From Parabacteroides sp. (GTDB lineage: Bacteria > Bacteroidota > Bacteroidia > Bacteroidales > Tannerellaceae): DNA of 51,587 nt. Below the pieces are notes generated by a model. It was not told where the DNA came from, searched no databases, and worked only from the letters and a program-made list of their open reading frames with translations. This document shows, in pieces, positions 24,592 to 33,269 of this stretch; the stretch's first letter is position 1, and every line of letters begins with the position of its first letter. The stretch lies in NCBI GenBank assembly GCA_020026285.1, contig JAHHQS010000006.1:1-51587 (forward strand), written 5' to 3'. A program made the translations under genes and the position numbers.

Positions 24592-25413
24592 ATGAATAAA
24601 TACAAAAATCTATTAACATCCACCACTTTAATACCATTATGGGCTAAAGCTGTAGAATCAGTCAGCGACAATCCTATTCTAATCGACAAAAATGCGTATT
24701 CTCTTTTAAAATCTTTAGGATATGAATTAGATTATTACAACAAAAGAAAACAGAATCCATCTCAAGTCGGATGTTGTCTGAGAGCAAAATGGATAGATGA
24801 CGAAACCTTAAATTTCATCAAAGAGAATCCGTCCTGTCAGGTTATTCAACTAGGGGCAGGGATTGATGATCGTTTCCGCCGAATCAACATGCCTGAAGAA
24901 GTTGTAAACTGGTACGATCTAGATCTGGAAGAAGTGGCACAAATGCGTAAGGAAGTTATTCCGGAAGTAGAACGCAATGAAATTATAAGCATGAACATGT
25001 TCGATACTACGTGGATGCAACAACTCAAGAAGAACAATCTCCCGACATTGATTATTATAGAAGGCGTTCTGATGTACATTCAGGAAGAGAAGATCAAAGA
25101 AATGTTACAGAATATTTCAATCTATCTCGGTGAAGTAACCATACTTTTCGATTCTATTCCTGCATTTGCAGTAGGAAAAGCCAAGTATCACGATTCTGTT
25201 AAGAAATACAATAAGAATGTAGAATATATCTGGGGAGTAACCACTCCCGAAGATGTAGAATCACTGACACCCCAGGTCAGAGTCGATAAATTTGAATATA
25301 TGAGCGATCTGCCAATGGCTTATAAATTTAACTGGATGCTAAAGTTGATGTACAAGATCCCTTTCTTCTACAGAAATGCCAATCAGCGTCTGATTAAGAT
25401 TCATCTTGCTTAG
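24592..25413 (+). CDS. SAM-dependent methyltransferase, leucine carboxyl methyltransferase / TcmP family
   Basis: A 273-residue class I methyltransferase of the LCMT/PPM family (Tetracenomycin TcmP, leucine carboxyl methyltransferase). Visible are the SAM loop VIQLGAGIDDRFRR, the acidic DLDLEEV after the second strand, MNMFDTTWMQQL, and the family motif LIIIEGVLMYI. These enzymes usually methylate carboxylates or small hydroxyl groups. It begins only 10 bases after cbiJD and is followed by a terminator, so it is the last gene of the cobalamin ring operon. It is not one of the recognised ring enzymes. A carboxyl-methylating or regulatory role in corrinoid metabolism is conceivable, but nothing in the sequence proves it. 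Confidence 0.82.
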   Translation: MNKYKNLLTSTTLIPLWAKAVESVSDNPILIDKNAYSLLKSLGYELDYYNKRKQNPSQVGCCLRAKWIDDETLNFIKENPSCQVIQLGAGIDDRFRRINMPEEVVNWYDLDLEEVAQMRKEVIPEVERNEIISMNMFDTTWMQQLKKNNLPTLIIIEGVLMYIQEEKIKEMLQNISIYLGEVTILFDSIPAFAVGKAKYHDSVKKYNKNVEYIWGVTTPEDVESLTPQVRVDKFEYMSDLPMAYKFNWMLKLMYKIPFFYRNANQRLIKIHLA

Positions 25414-25452
25414 AATTCCAGTTGGTAAATTATCAACAAACACAAAATAAAA

Positions 25453-25490
25453 AAAGACGATGTTCACAACGGTACATCGTCTTTCCTTTT
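25453..25490. terminator. Bidirectional terminator after the cobalamin ring operon
   Basis: AAAGACGATGT (25453-25463) pairs perfectly with ACATCGTCTTT (25474-25484), loop of 10, followed by CCTTTTTT. An A-run precedes it, so it serves both the plus-strand operon and the converging minus-strand gene that ends at 25515. Confidence 0.88.
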
Positions 25491-25514
25491 TTAATACTTT
25501 ATAATAACAAGCGA

Positions 25515-26642
25515 CTATTGCAAAAAACAATAATAGAATACACTTATGGCGGCCACAATACAGAAAATTACATACGCTATCTTCCATTTGCTCTTCGGAT
25601 ATTCGCCAACAACCTCTCCCGAATAGCCATTAATCACGAAACGATACAATTTATTATCGTATTTGAACGAACTGATCCAAACTGGTAAGAGACAATATTT
25701 AAAAGCCACATTCTGATAATCAGTATCCTTGGAAAGAATACGTTGCATAGCCCCTCCTATATCACATCTGATTTTTTTGTCAATCATACCATCCATCCTC
25801 CTTTGCGCCTTCGGATAACATTCCTTGAAATCGTGTTGGTAGATTTCGCTGGTAAAGCCGGAAACAAAATTTTTGTTATAAGGGACGCAAGCTTTTAAAT
25901 TCCAATCTCGAATGTTATCCAAAATAGAATCAGGTATGGTATCTGATGCCGAAACCAGTAGATTGTTAAAATCCAGATAGACATATCCTGACATATCATA
26001 CCATACTGTGTATGATTCAGTCTCAACCCGACCATTACGCCTCACTGTACGAGTTCGAGTTTCCCCTCTTTGACCTCGATAAAAAGTTTCTGTATTCGCA
26101 TCGTATCCCCAAAAAGGCAGATAGACCCCTTGAAATGAAGCCGGATCAGCCGCTTCTTTTTTTAATCGGGAAGGGGCAAACCATTTGCCGGACAACCATT
26201 TCTTATACGCACTCTTACAGTTCTTCTTATCAAAGGAGAAAGGCAGAATGTATTCCGCCTCATAACAGTTACGTGTCTTTACATTACTATTCACAAGTGG
26301 ACTGCCACAGAACGGACATCTGGATGAAGCGATGTTACCAGACAAAGTGGTAGTGGCACCACACTGTTCACACTTGATATCGATGGATTTATGTGTCTGT
26401 TCCTCTTCAGTTACTTCTCTCCAATCTTCAAGCAAGTGTCCTGTCATCTCTACTGGAGTTTTATCCAGTTCCTTCTCTGAACCACAATATACACATTTCA
26501 GATTCCCCGAAGCAGGGGAATAAGTCATAAATCCTCCACACGAAGGACATTTCACCTGAGCCTCGTTATCAGTCAGTTCATTCGTTTCTTCTACGGTCTC
26601 GTTTATATCATTCAATGTATCTTCTCTATTTTTCCCATCCAT
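25515..26642 (-). CDS. Zinc-ribbon membrane protein, YdjG-like
   Basis: A 375-residue protein with two zinc ribbons at the N-terminus (C32/C35/C50/C53 in CPSCGG...CVYCG, and C91/C94/C109/C112 in CEQCG...CPFCG). A soluble domain follows, rich in Trp and Tyr with a repeated Arg/Gly/Thr strand (RGQRGETRTRTV). It ends in one membrane segment (WKIAYVIFCIVAAISVFYYCF). This is the architecture of TFIIB-type zinc-ribbon proteins related to Bacillus YdjG. The gene follows the SPFH protein gene by 48 bases on the same strand. In Bacillus, YdjG and the SPFH protein YdjI form a membrane complex that recruits PspA; no PspA gene is visible here. Function in this organism is unproven. Confidence 0.72.
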   Translation of the reverse strand: MDGKNREDTLNDINETVEETNELTDNEAQVKCPSCGGFMTYSPASGNLKCVYCGSEKELDKTPVEMTGHLLEDWREVTEEEQTHKSIDIKCEQCGATTTLSGNIASSRCPFCGSPLVNSNVKTRNCYEAEYILPFSFDKKNCKSAYKKWLSGKWFAPSRLKKEAADPASFQGVYLPFWGYDANTETFYRGQRGETRTRTVRRNGRVETESYTVWYDMSGYVYLDFNNLLVSASDTIPDSILDNIRDWNLKACVPYNKNFVSGFTSEIYQHDFKECYPKAQRRMDGMIDKKIRCDIGGAMQRILSKDTDYQNVAFKYCLLPVWISSFKYDNKLYRFVINGYSGEVVGEYPKSKWKIAYVIFCIVAAISVFYYCFLQ

Positions 26643-26690
26643 ATTATACAGTCTTTAGTGAATAGGTTATTATTTCAAACCTTTCCTTCC

Positions 26691-27857
26691 TTACATCTGT
26701 GGAGGCACAGGTGGAGGTGTGTTACTCATAAAGAGCTGAGACAGTTCAGGCAAACTCGAAGCAGGAGCCCATTGAGGCATTCCCTGTTTCCAGACAAGAG
26801 TCTGTGCAGTAAGCATACCTTGCTGTACCATCATCTGTAATTGAGCCATCGGATACGGACCTTGTTGTGCTCCGTTTACTGCCACATAGTAAGTCGTAGG
26901 CTGTGGTATCGGAGGTGGTGTCATGAATTGTTGCTGCATTTGAGGAGACTGCTGCTGCATACCGCCCTTCATCTGTTGTTGTTGAGCCATCTGCTGAGCC
27001 ATCTGTTGTGCCATCGAAAGTCCGATTCCGGCACCCATTGCATCGCCAGCTAATCCGCTGCCGTTACCTGAAACCGCACCTTCCTTCAAAGAATCGGCAA
27101 ACTGCATCTGAGTATAAGCAGTCATATCACCGATTACCCCCATACTACTACGACGATCCACAGCCTCTTCCACAGCTTTAGGAAGAGAAATATTCTCAAT
27201 CAAAAACTTAGTGAGTTCAACACCTAATTCTTCAAAATCACCTTTCAGACTTTCATACAAAGCCTGTGAAAATTCATTATAATTTGAAGCCAGATCCAGT
27301 ACGGCAATCTTCGATTCTGCCAGATAATCACTGAATTTAGTGATGATAAAGTTACGGAACTGGTCAGTAATTCCTTCAGTTGTGAACTGTCCGTCGGTAC
27401 CAGCTACATTTTTTATGAAAAATGTTGGATCTGTCTTTACCTTGAAACAATAAGAACCAAAAGCACGCATTCGTACAGGCCCGAATTCAGCATCACGCAT
27501 CAGAATCGGATTGGCCGTTCCCCATTTGATATTCAGGAATTGTTTGGTATTGATGAAATATACATCCACCTTAAACGGAGAATCGAAACCATACTTCCAA
27601 CCTTTCAAGGTAGTAAGGATAGGCATATTCTGTGTTGTCAGTTTATAACGACCAGGCTGATAGATATCTGCAATCTGGCCTTCGTTGACCAATACGGCAA
27701 TCTGAGTTTCTCTGACGGTAAGCTGTGCTCCGTTCTTGATTTCAGACTGATATCTCGGGAAACGCCATATAATAGTATCATTGGTATCATCTAACCACTC
27801 AATGATGTCTATAAATTCACCGAAGACTTTGTTTTTTATTGAATCGAATATTCCCAT
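26691..27857 (-). CDS. SPFH-domain protein with C-terminal GYF_2 domain, YdjI-like
   Basis: A 388-residue cytoplasmic or membrane-associated protein. Residues 1 to about 270 form the SPFH-like (virion core protein/YdjI) domain, with DTNDTIIWRFPRYQSEIKNGA, VNEGQIADIYQPGRYKL and FGPVRMRAFGSYCFKV, ending in ISLPKAVEEAVDRRSSMGVIG. A low-complexity linker rich in Q and M follows (SMAQQMAQQMAQQQQMKGG). The last 60 residues are a GYF_2 domain: YYVAVNGAQQGPYPMAQLQMM and LVWKQGMPQWAPAS, a likely peptide-binding module for proline-rich partners. A proline-rich tail closes it. Likely co-transcribed with the zinc-ribbon gene downstream. Probable role: membrane-stress scaffold, by analogy with Bacillus YdjI. 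Confidence 0.8.
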   Translation of the reverse strand: MGIFDSIKNKVFGEFIDIIEWLDDTNDTIIWRFPRYQSEIKNGAQLTVRETQIAVLVNEGQIADIYQPGRYKLTTQNMPILTTLKGWKYGFDSPFKVDVYFINTKQFLNIKWGTANPILMRDAEFGPVRMRAFGSYCFKVKTDPTFFIKNVAGTDGQFTTEGITDQFRNFIITKFSDYLAESKIAVLDLASNYNEFSQALYESLKGDFEELGVELTKFLIENISLPKAVEEAVDRRSSMGVIGDMTAYTQMQFADSLKEGAVSGNGSGLAGDAMGAGIGLSMAQQMAQQMAQQQQMKGGMQQQSPQMQQQFMTPPPIPQPTTYYVAVNGAQQGPYPMAQLQMMVQQGMLTAQTLVWKQGMPQWAPASSLPELSQLFMSNTPPPVPPQM

Positions 27858-28150
27858 AGGTATACAGTTTACAGATTATCTGTTGTAAAGATAACTTAAA
27901 AAAAGAGTATTTACGTATTTTGGATAAGTTTTACTTACCCATTGGGGAAATAAAGACTATATTGCAATGCTACGAGGTTAATTCTCTTCAATCATTCTAT
28001 TATCTGCCAGATATAAGATCAGATAGTCTTTAAAGAAAATACTCGTATATTCATATTATGTATTAAGAGATAACTTGAAAAACGCAAATGCAAATTTCAT
28101 AGATATCTTCAATTGAACATATTGATTTTTAATCTTTAAATTAATCTGCT
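27858..28150. other. Divergent intergenic region
   Basis: AT-rich region between the SPFH gene (minus) and the GH20-like gene (plus). No gene is seen. A near match to the -7 element, TATCTTTA, lies at 27893-27886 on the minus strand, suitable for the SPFH gene. Confidence 0.35.
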
Positions 28151-29281
28151 ATGACCAGTCGACGAAATTTTTGCAAACAGTTGGGCGCCTTGGGAGCACT
28201 CGCATCAGCTCCGCAATTTCTATTTGCGAACCACAAAGAAGAACTTTCCTTTTCACAAAAGAAGGACGAAATGATCTGGTGTTATCTGATACATCTGGGT
28301 TATAATTTATGGGAAGATTATAGATCGGAAGGTTATGAAATGAATACTTACCCAACCAGTTTCTCTGAAGCTGAAGTCCGCAAATGGGCACATATGTATC
28401 AACCGAACCTGACTTGCGAAGAAGAAGTATGGGATCACATAATTGAACATCTGGCCCAAGCGGGTGTCAATATGGTAATGATTGATCTGGCCGATGGTTT
28501 AAAATATAAGACTCATCCTGAAATTGCAGTGAAAGGGGCTTGGACTCCGAAGCTACTAAAGAATAAACTGGAAAAGATTCGTGCTTTGGGTATGGAACCC
28601 ATTCCAAAGTTGAACTTCTCGACCTGCCATAAGGCATGGACGGGTGAATATCAATATTGTGTATCATCTAAGTATTATTACAAATTTTGTCAGGATCTGA
28701 TAGAGGAAGTACATGATTTGTTCGACAAGCCTCGTTTTATCCATTTAGGTATGGATGAAGAAACAGCTGCCAACCAGATTTCTCTAGGGACACAATATAC
28801 CGTGGTTCGAAGCGGCGATTTATGGTGGAAGGACTTTTTATTTTTAGTGGGAACTGTGGAGAAATTAGGTTCACGCTCCTGGATCTGGTCCGACTATTAT
28901 TGGAATAATCCAAAAGAATTTATAAACAGAATGCCAAAGAGTGTGTTGCAAAGTAACTGGAATTATTATCCTGATCTGGCATTTGATTCGGATAATAATC
29001 CAACCAACATCAATTCAAAGACTTTCGTGGAATTGGAAAAACAGGGGTTCGACCAAGTGCCAACTGGCAGTTTATGGAGGAACAGTCGTGAATGGAATAA
29101 CAACAAAAACTTCGATTGTCTTGTCAGACACAACAAACGTATTATCGCTCCCGAAAGACTGAAAGGCTTTATGCAAACAATCTGGACTCCAACCTTGAAG
29201 CCTTGCGAACAAACGCATTACAGAGCAGCCGATCTGATAGCTGATGCACGAACTAAATATTACAACTGGAAGAGAAAATAA
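28151..29281 (+). CDS. Exported GH20-like TIM-barrel protein
   Basis: A 376-residue protein with a twin-arginine-like leader (MTSRRNFCKQLGALGALASA), so probably exported. The body looks like the catalytic barrel of family 20 beta-hexosaminidases or their relatives: AGVNMVMIDLADGLKYKTHPE, then GMEPIPKLNFSTCHKAW, and RFIHLGMDEE with D202 and E203 at the place of the GH20 Asp-Glu pair. SWIWSDYYWNNP and NWNYYPDL later supply aromatic residues for a sugar pocket. It lacks the N-terminal GH20b domain usual in hexosaminidases and is shorter than those enzymes. It stands alone between unrelated genes, ends at its own terminator, and its substrate is unknown. Confidence 0.7.
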   Translation: MTSRRNFCKQLGALGALASAPQFLFANHKEELSFSQKKDEMIWCYLIHLGYNLWEDYRSEGYEMNTYPTSFSEAEVRKWAHMYQPNLTCEEEVWDHIIEHLAQAGVNMVMIDLADGLKYKTHPEIAVKGAWTPKLLKNKLEKIRALGMEPIPKLNFSTCHKAWTGEYQYCVSSKYYYKFCQDLIEEVHDLFDKPRFIHLGMDEETAANQISLGTQYTVVRSGDLWWKDFLFLVGTVEKLGSRSWIWSDYYWNNPKEFINRMPKSVLQSNWNYYPDLAFDSDNNPTNINSKTFVELEKQGFDQVPTGSLWRNSREWNNNKNFDCLVRHNKRIIAPERLKGFMQTIWTPTLKPCEQTHYRAADLIADARTKYYNWKRK

Positions 29282-29351
29282 GCCAGAAATCAAGATAAAA
29301 CCATAGCGTTTTTCCGAGATACCTATCGAATATCGGACATTTGAAATAAAG

Positions 29352-29394
29352 AATCTCCATTTATGCAGCCAATCCGTATAAATGGAGATTTCCT
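29352..29394 (+). terminator. Terminator after the GH20-like gene
   Basis: A perfect 13-bp stem (29352-29364 with 29378-29390) with a 13-base loop is followed by TTCCTT. The A-rich start could also work for the minus-strand gene ending at 29487. Confidence 0.75.
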
Positions 29395-29486
29395 TATATC
29401 CGTATTTTAAATATGAATCTTTCTAAAATCGTGAGTTTTACTAACTGTTGTATAATTAACTGTCAGAATCAGATATCAACGAACTT

Positions 29487-30005
29487 TTACAGCATGAGTT
29501 TCTTCCATTTCCTGATTTTTGTACGGAAGGTACCGAAGGGTGCCACGGTGTTGATATGGATAAATTTATAAACTTCCCAAACCGCAGATTTGGTCGCACT
29601 ATCGGCCCATTTACGTTTGTGAGGAGAAAAAAGATCCTCGTCTGATATAGAGTCAATCATCTCATAAATTCCCTGGATATTCATATCCAAAGTTGCCCTA
29701 AGTTCATGGATCGACATCCAGGCATAAGTCTCTGTAAACCATTGATACAACGCCCCAAGCTGATTCCATTTGAATTGATCGGAAGGCGTTTTTACTTCCA
29801 GACCTTTTCTCTCATCCCGTTCCCATTTCAAGATAAGAGTAGTCCAGCCAACCTGATAAGCCAAATTCTCAGCCGGAGTACGGTCAACATCATCTACACG
29901 AAGATCTTTCATTTCTTCAGGGATATCATCAAACTCAGCAATGAACCTGGTATAGCTTTTCTTAATTTCGTCTTTAAGCTCTAACTTGCTAGTATATGCT
30001 TTCAT
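29487..30005 (-). CDS. ClbS/DfsB family four-helix protein (DUF1706)
   Basis: A 172-residue soluble, mostly helical protein of the DinB-like superfamily, DUF1706 branch. Family marks are KLELKDEIKKSYTRFIAEF, then RTPAENLAYQVGWTTLILKWE and the C-terminal TVAPFGTFRTKIRKWKK. ClbS, the best-known member, protects colibactin producers by hydrolysing the cyclopropane warhead; most other members have no known substrate. It lies 38 bases after the BtuD-like ATPase gene on the same strand, so it may be the last gene of the riboswitch-controlled cobalamin operon, though it could have its own promoter. There is no colibactin-like cluster in the window. Confidence 0.82.
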   Translation of the reverse strand: MKAYTSKLELKDEIKKSYTRFIAEFDDIPEEMKDLRVDDVDRTPAENLAYQVGWTTLILKWERDERKGLEVKTPSDQFKWNQLGALYQWFTETYAWMSIHELRATLDMNIQGIYEMIDSISDEDLFSPHKRKWADSATKSAVWEVYKFIHINTVAPFGTFRTKIRKWKKLML

Positions 30006-30043
30006 AAATTACTTTATTTCTGTATACAAGCAATCACCCGTTA

Positions 30044-31075
30044 TTATGTATGACTAGTTTCTTTCTGCAAACGAGGCAGAACTTCGTGTAATAATTCTTT
30101 GATAGAATGAACTTCAACAATACCCTCTGATGATTTTATCTGAAACTGATTCGGTGTTTCACTATCGGCAAAAATGCTGATAGAAGATTCAGCCTCAGCA
30201 TGTGCATGAATTCCATTTCTCCACAAAGCCTTCTGAGCCATAGCACATTTATTCACTTCACCATCCAGCTGAACTTCAATCGAAGTTTCATTATTGATAC
30301 GATAAAGACCGGAAAGTCTGTCGAAAATGATACCTTCATAAGGGAAGAAATTATCTAAAGAACCGTTCAAGGATAAATCTTCCGGTGTTCCGATGGTGAT
30401 ACCTTTCTGTTTATCCATCAGCCAGACCTGATCGGCAATCTGCAAAGCAAGTTCCAGATCATGAGTCGATAAGAATATCGTTTTTTCCATCTCACGGGAT
30501 AGCTGATGCAGTAAATGCAAAATCTCCACTTTACTAGGATAATCCAGAAAAGCTGTCGGCTCATCCAGAAATATAATAGGAGTTTCCTGAGCAAGAGCTT
30601 TAGCTATCATAACCTTCTGACGTTCACCATCACTCAATGTATGGATCATTCGATTCCTTAAATTTTCTATCTGAACCAAAGAGATGGCATGATCCACAAT
30701 CTCAAAATCCTTCTTGCTCAACTTTCCCCAGAATCCGGTATAAGGACTTCTTCCCATACCAATCAGATCGATCACAGTCATATTCCGAAGATTACATTTC
30801 TCTGTCAGTACTACACCTATTACACGAGCCAGATCCTGATCAGAATAGTCAGTCAGTTTCTTTCCCAAAATAGAAATTTCTCCCCCCAATGGAAAGAGAA
30901 AGGCAGAAAGTGTTCTTAACAAAGTAGACTTTCCTGCTCCGTTCGCACCCAGCAAACAAGTCAGTTCTCCACTGAAAATCGTTGCATTAATATTCGAAGT
31001 AATTACTCTGTCGCCCTTTTTGCTGCGATAACCTGTCGAAAGGTTCTGTAAATGTATGGTTTCTTTAATCATCAC
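30044..31075 (-). CDS. btuD: ABC transporter ATPase, BtuD-like, with C-terminal extension
   Basis: The cytoplasmic ATPase of a FecCD-type importer for corrinoids. Motifs in order: Walker A GANGAGKST (43-51), a Q-loop region LTEKCNLRNMT, signature LSDGERQKVMIAKALAQ, Walker B IIFLDEPTAFLD and the switch His in FLSTHDLELAL. The family is about 255 residues; this one has 343. The extra 85 residues start near QVQL/EVQLDGEVNKC and look like a small alpha/beta domain (MAQKALWRNGIHAHAEAESS, SIKELLHEVLPRL). The start codon overlaps the permease stop by 4 bases. The riboswitch and CbiA in the operon support corrinoid rather than siderophore transport. Confidence 0.88.
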   Translation of the reverse strand: MMIKETIHLQNLSTGYRSKKGDRVITSNINATIFSGELTCLLGANGAGKSTLLRTLSAFLFPLGGEISILGKKLTDYSDQDLARVIGVVLTEKCNLRNMTVIDLIGMGRSPYTGFWGKLSKKDFEIVDHAISLVQIENLRNRMIHTLSDGERQKVMIAKALAQETPIIFLDEPTAFLDYPSKVEILHLLHQLSREMEKTIFLSTHDLELALQIADQVWLMDKQKGITIGTPEDLSLNGSLDNFFPYEGIIFDRLSGLYRINNETSIEVQLDGEVNKCAMAQKALWRNGIHAHAEAESSISIFADSETPNQFQIKSSEGIVEVHSIKELLHEVLPRLQKETSHT

Positions 31076-32109
31076 TCTCCCACCTCACTTTTTCTTTTCT
31101 TAAATAATACAGAAACGACTACCGGAGCTCCAATCAAAGCCGTAACGGAATTGACAGGCAAAGCGCCCTCGAATCCCGGCATCCGGGCTATAAGATTACA
31201 AGCCAAAGCCATCGCTGCTCCAGCCAATAAGGATGCCGGAAGCAACACCCGGTGATCGGACGAACGGAACAAGCCTCTGCAGAGATGTGGAACGGCCAAT
31301 CCCAGGAAAGTAATAGGTCCACAATAAGCAGTAACAATTGCCACTAAAACGCCAGAAGCCATAATCACTCTCAATCGGGCTTTCTTTATATTCAGTCCCA
31401 GATTACGGGCATAATCATCACCAAGAAGTAACAAATTCAATGTTTTTACCAACAAGAAAGAGAAAGGAAGAATCACCAGCATCACACAGACAAACAATGT
31501 TATCTGATTTCCGGATACTCTCGAGAAACTTCCCAATCCCCAGATTACGTATGCACGAATATCCTCCTCGACACTGAAAAACTTCAACACGCCAATCACG
31601 GCATTAGCTACATAACCAATCATGACACCTATAATCAGCAAGGTTACATTCCCATGAACTTTCTGTGAAACGTAAACGATCAGGAACATGATAGAAAGAG
31701 ATCCTATTATAGCTGCTATCGTCAAAGCCAATTCACCGGCCAAACCCAAATGACTCAATGCTACACCTCCGATATTTCCAGAGAGCAAGACAACAAAAGC
31801 AACCCCCATACTGGCTCCCGAACTGATTCCTAATACAGACGGTCCGGCCAAGGGATTACGAAAAACGGTCTGCATAAGCAAACCACTCACTGCCAATCCA
31901 GCTCCGGCAACCAAGGCTGTTAAAGCTTGTGGTATTCTGGACTTCCATATAATATTCTGCCAAATGACAGATTCGTCTCCAGAATTCCATACAATATTCC
32001 ATACGGATGATAATGGAATATGAACAGAACCTAGACCTAAATTCAACAAAAAGAAAATAATAATCAATATGATCAGAAATGTCATATTGAGAAAAACAGA
32101 CCTTCTCAT
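31072..32109 (-). CDS. btuC: FecCD-family permease, BtuC-like
   Basis: A 345-residue inner-membrane permease with about ten membrane helices, subunit of the importer with the BtuF-like and BtuD-like proteins. Family signatures are SRIPQALTALVAGAGLAVSG, then GLLMQTVFRNPLAGPSVLG, GISSGASMGVAFVV, and near the C-terminus GPITFLGLAVPHLCR, which contains the coupling-helix region that contacts the ATPase, followed by RVLLPASLLAGAAMALACNL. Overlaps of 4 bases with both neighbours indicate tight translational coupling. FecCD permeases serve heme, siderophores or B12; the upstream riboswitch decides for a corrinoid. Confidence 0.92.
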   Translation of the reverse strand: MRRSVFLNMTFLIILIIIFFLLNLGLGSVHIPLSSVWNIVWNSGDESVIWQNIIWKSRIPQALTALVAGAGLAVSGLLMQTVFRNPLAGPSVLGISSGASMGVAFVVLLSGNIGGVALSHLGLAGELALTIAAIIGSLSIMFLIVYVSQKVHGNVTLLIIGVMIGYVANAVIGVLKFFSVEEDIRAYVIWGLGSFSRVSGNQITLFVCVMLVILPFSFLLVKTLNLLLLGDDYARNLGLNIKKARLRVIMASGVLVAIVTAYCGPITFLGLAVPHLCRGLFRSSDHRVLLPASLLAGAAMALACNLIARMPGFEGALPVNSVTALIGAPVVVSVLFKKRKSEVGE

Positions 32110-33269
32110 TTCAACAATTCATAATAAACAGGTTCATAATCAGGCAAAAGATCCGGATGAAAGATCTTTATCAAATCGGCCAGAATCACTTCCGGTTCTG
32201 TCGGCATACTTTCATAGAAAGGTTTCTCTCTCATATTACAATAGATAACACCTTTGTCCTTGAAAGCTTTGAAATCAGCATATCGTTCATCTTCATCTTT
32301 CAATACATCGTATGAAAACTTTCCTTGATAACTATTTACAATTCGCCAATACTCAGATTCGGCAGCCTGACTATAGACGGTCTCGAAATCCAGCACCACT
32401 CCTCCGGAATGAGTATCATCTTTCATAAAATAGTCTCCTCCGGCATCCTTAAACAACTGAGCCAGGAAACTTTTTCCTCCCACAGCATACCAATTTCCTC
32501 CACGAAACTCTCCACTGAATACTTTCGGACGCCTGGACACTTTAGTGGTCAACGCTTTCAAATCATTATACTTCTTCTCTATCTCTGCAAACTTTTTATT
32601 AGCTTTACTTTCAGTACCTGTCAGCAATCCAATAAATTTCATCCACTCGGCTTGTCCCAGCGGAGTCATTTCCTTATATCCCAAATGAGGAATCAAAGGA
32701 ATACCAACTTCCTTCAAGGCTTCATATCCTCCACGCTTAAACGGCGAAATCAAGATGGCTTCCGGATTGACTCCCATAATCACTTCGTTATCGAAATTTC
32801 CTTCGATACCAATCTTATGTGTTTTTCCGCTTTCCAGACGTTGTTTCATCTCTTTATTGAACAAATGGCGGGAACTGGTTATTCCTACCACCTTATCCAA
32901 CTCGCCCAATTTGATAAAATTCGACAATTGAAGTGAAGTCATACAGATAACGCTACGAATCGGGACTTCAATTTCTATATATCCTTCCGGAATATTCAAC
33001 GCCTTTGCACCTCTTGTCACGAGAGCATAATGAAAAGACTGACTATTCAGGTTCTGCGGATCCTGAATGTCAACCAGACATCCATTTTCAATATATTTCA
33101 CTTTATAGCCTTCTGCATAAACCGGATTGACTTTTTCTACAAACGAAGCGACCTGTTCATTTCCTTCAGCAGTCTGATTTTTCTTTGCCTGATTCTGACA
33201 GGAAGAAAAAGAGATCAACAACGACAATACACTGATTACTGTAATATATCTAACCATAATACTCTTCAT
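32106..33269 (-). CDS. btuF: Corrinoid-binding lipoprotein, BtuF-like
   Basis: The extracytoplasmic binding protein of the importer, 387 residues. A lipoprotein signal (VISVLSLLISFSSC, lipid Cys at 24) anchors it. The fold is the class III clamshell: RSVICMTSLQLSNFIKLGELDKVVGI at the start of domain 1, NFDNEVIMGVNPEAILIS, a central helix with YNDLKALTTK, and SYQGKFSYDVLKDEDERYADF in domain 2. It is larger than E. coli BtuF (about 266), as is usual for Bacteroidetes versions. The start could also be the ATG at 33257. The first bases overlap the end of cbiA by 20 (or 8). A siderophore-type ligand is less likely given the riboswitch. Confidence 0.85.
   Translation of the reverse strand: MKSIMVRYITVISVLSLLISFSSCQNQAKKNQTAEGNEQVASFVEKVNPVYAEGYKVKYIENGCLVDIQDPQNLNSQSFHYALVTRGAKALNIPEGYIEIEVPIRSVICMTSLQLSNFIKLGELDKVVGITSSRHLFNKEMKQRLESGKTHKIGIEGNFDNEVIMGVNPEAILISPFKRGGYEALKEVGIPLIPHLGYKEMTPLGQAEWMKFIGLLTGTESKANKKFAEIEKKYNDLKALTTKVSRRPKVFSGEFRGGNWYAVGGKSFLAQLFKDAGGDYFMKDDTHSGGVVLDFETVYSQAAESEYWRIVNSYQGKFSYDVLKDEDERYADFKAFKDKGVIYCNMREKPFYESMPTEPEVILADLIKIFHPDLLPDYEPVYYELLK

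Noticed and set aside
26930..27020. Tandem repeat or microsatellite in the SPFH gene
   Set aside because: It is the coding sequence of a Gln/Met-rich linker, not an independent repeat element.
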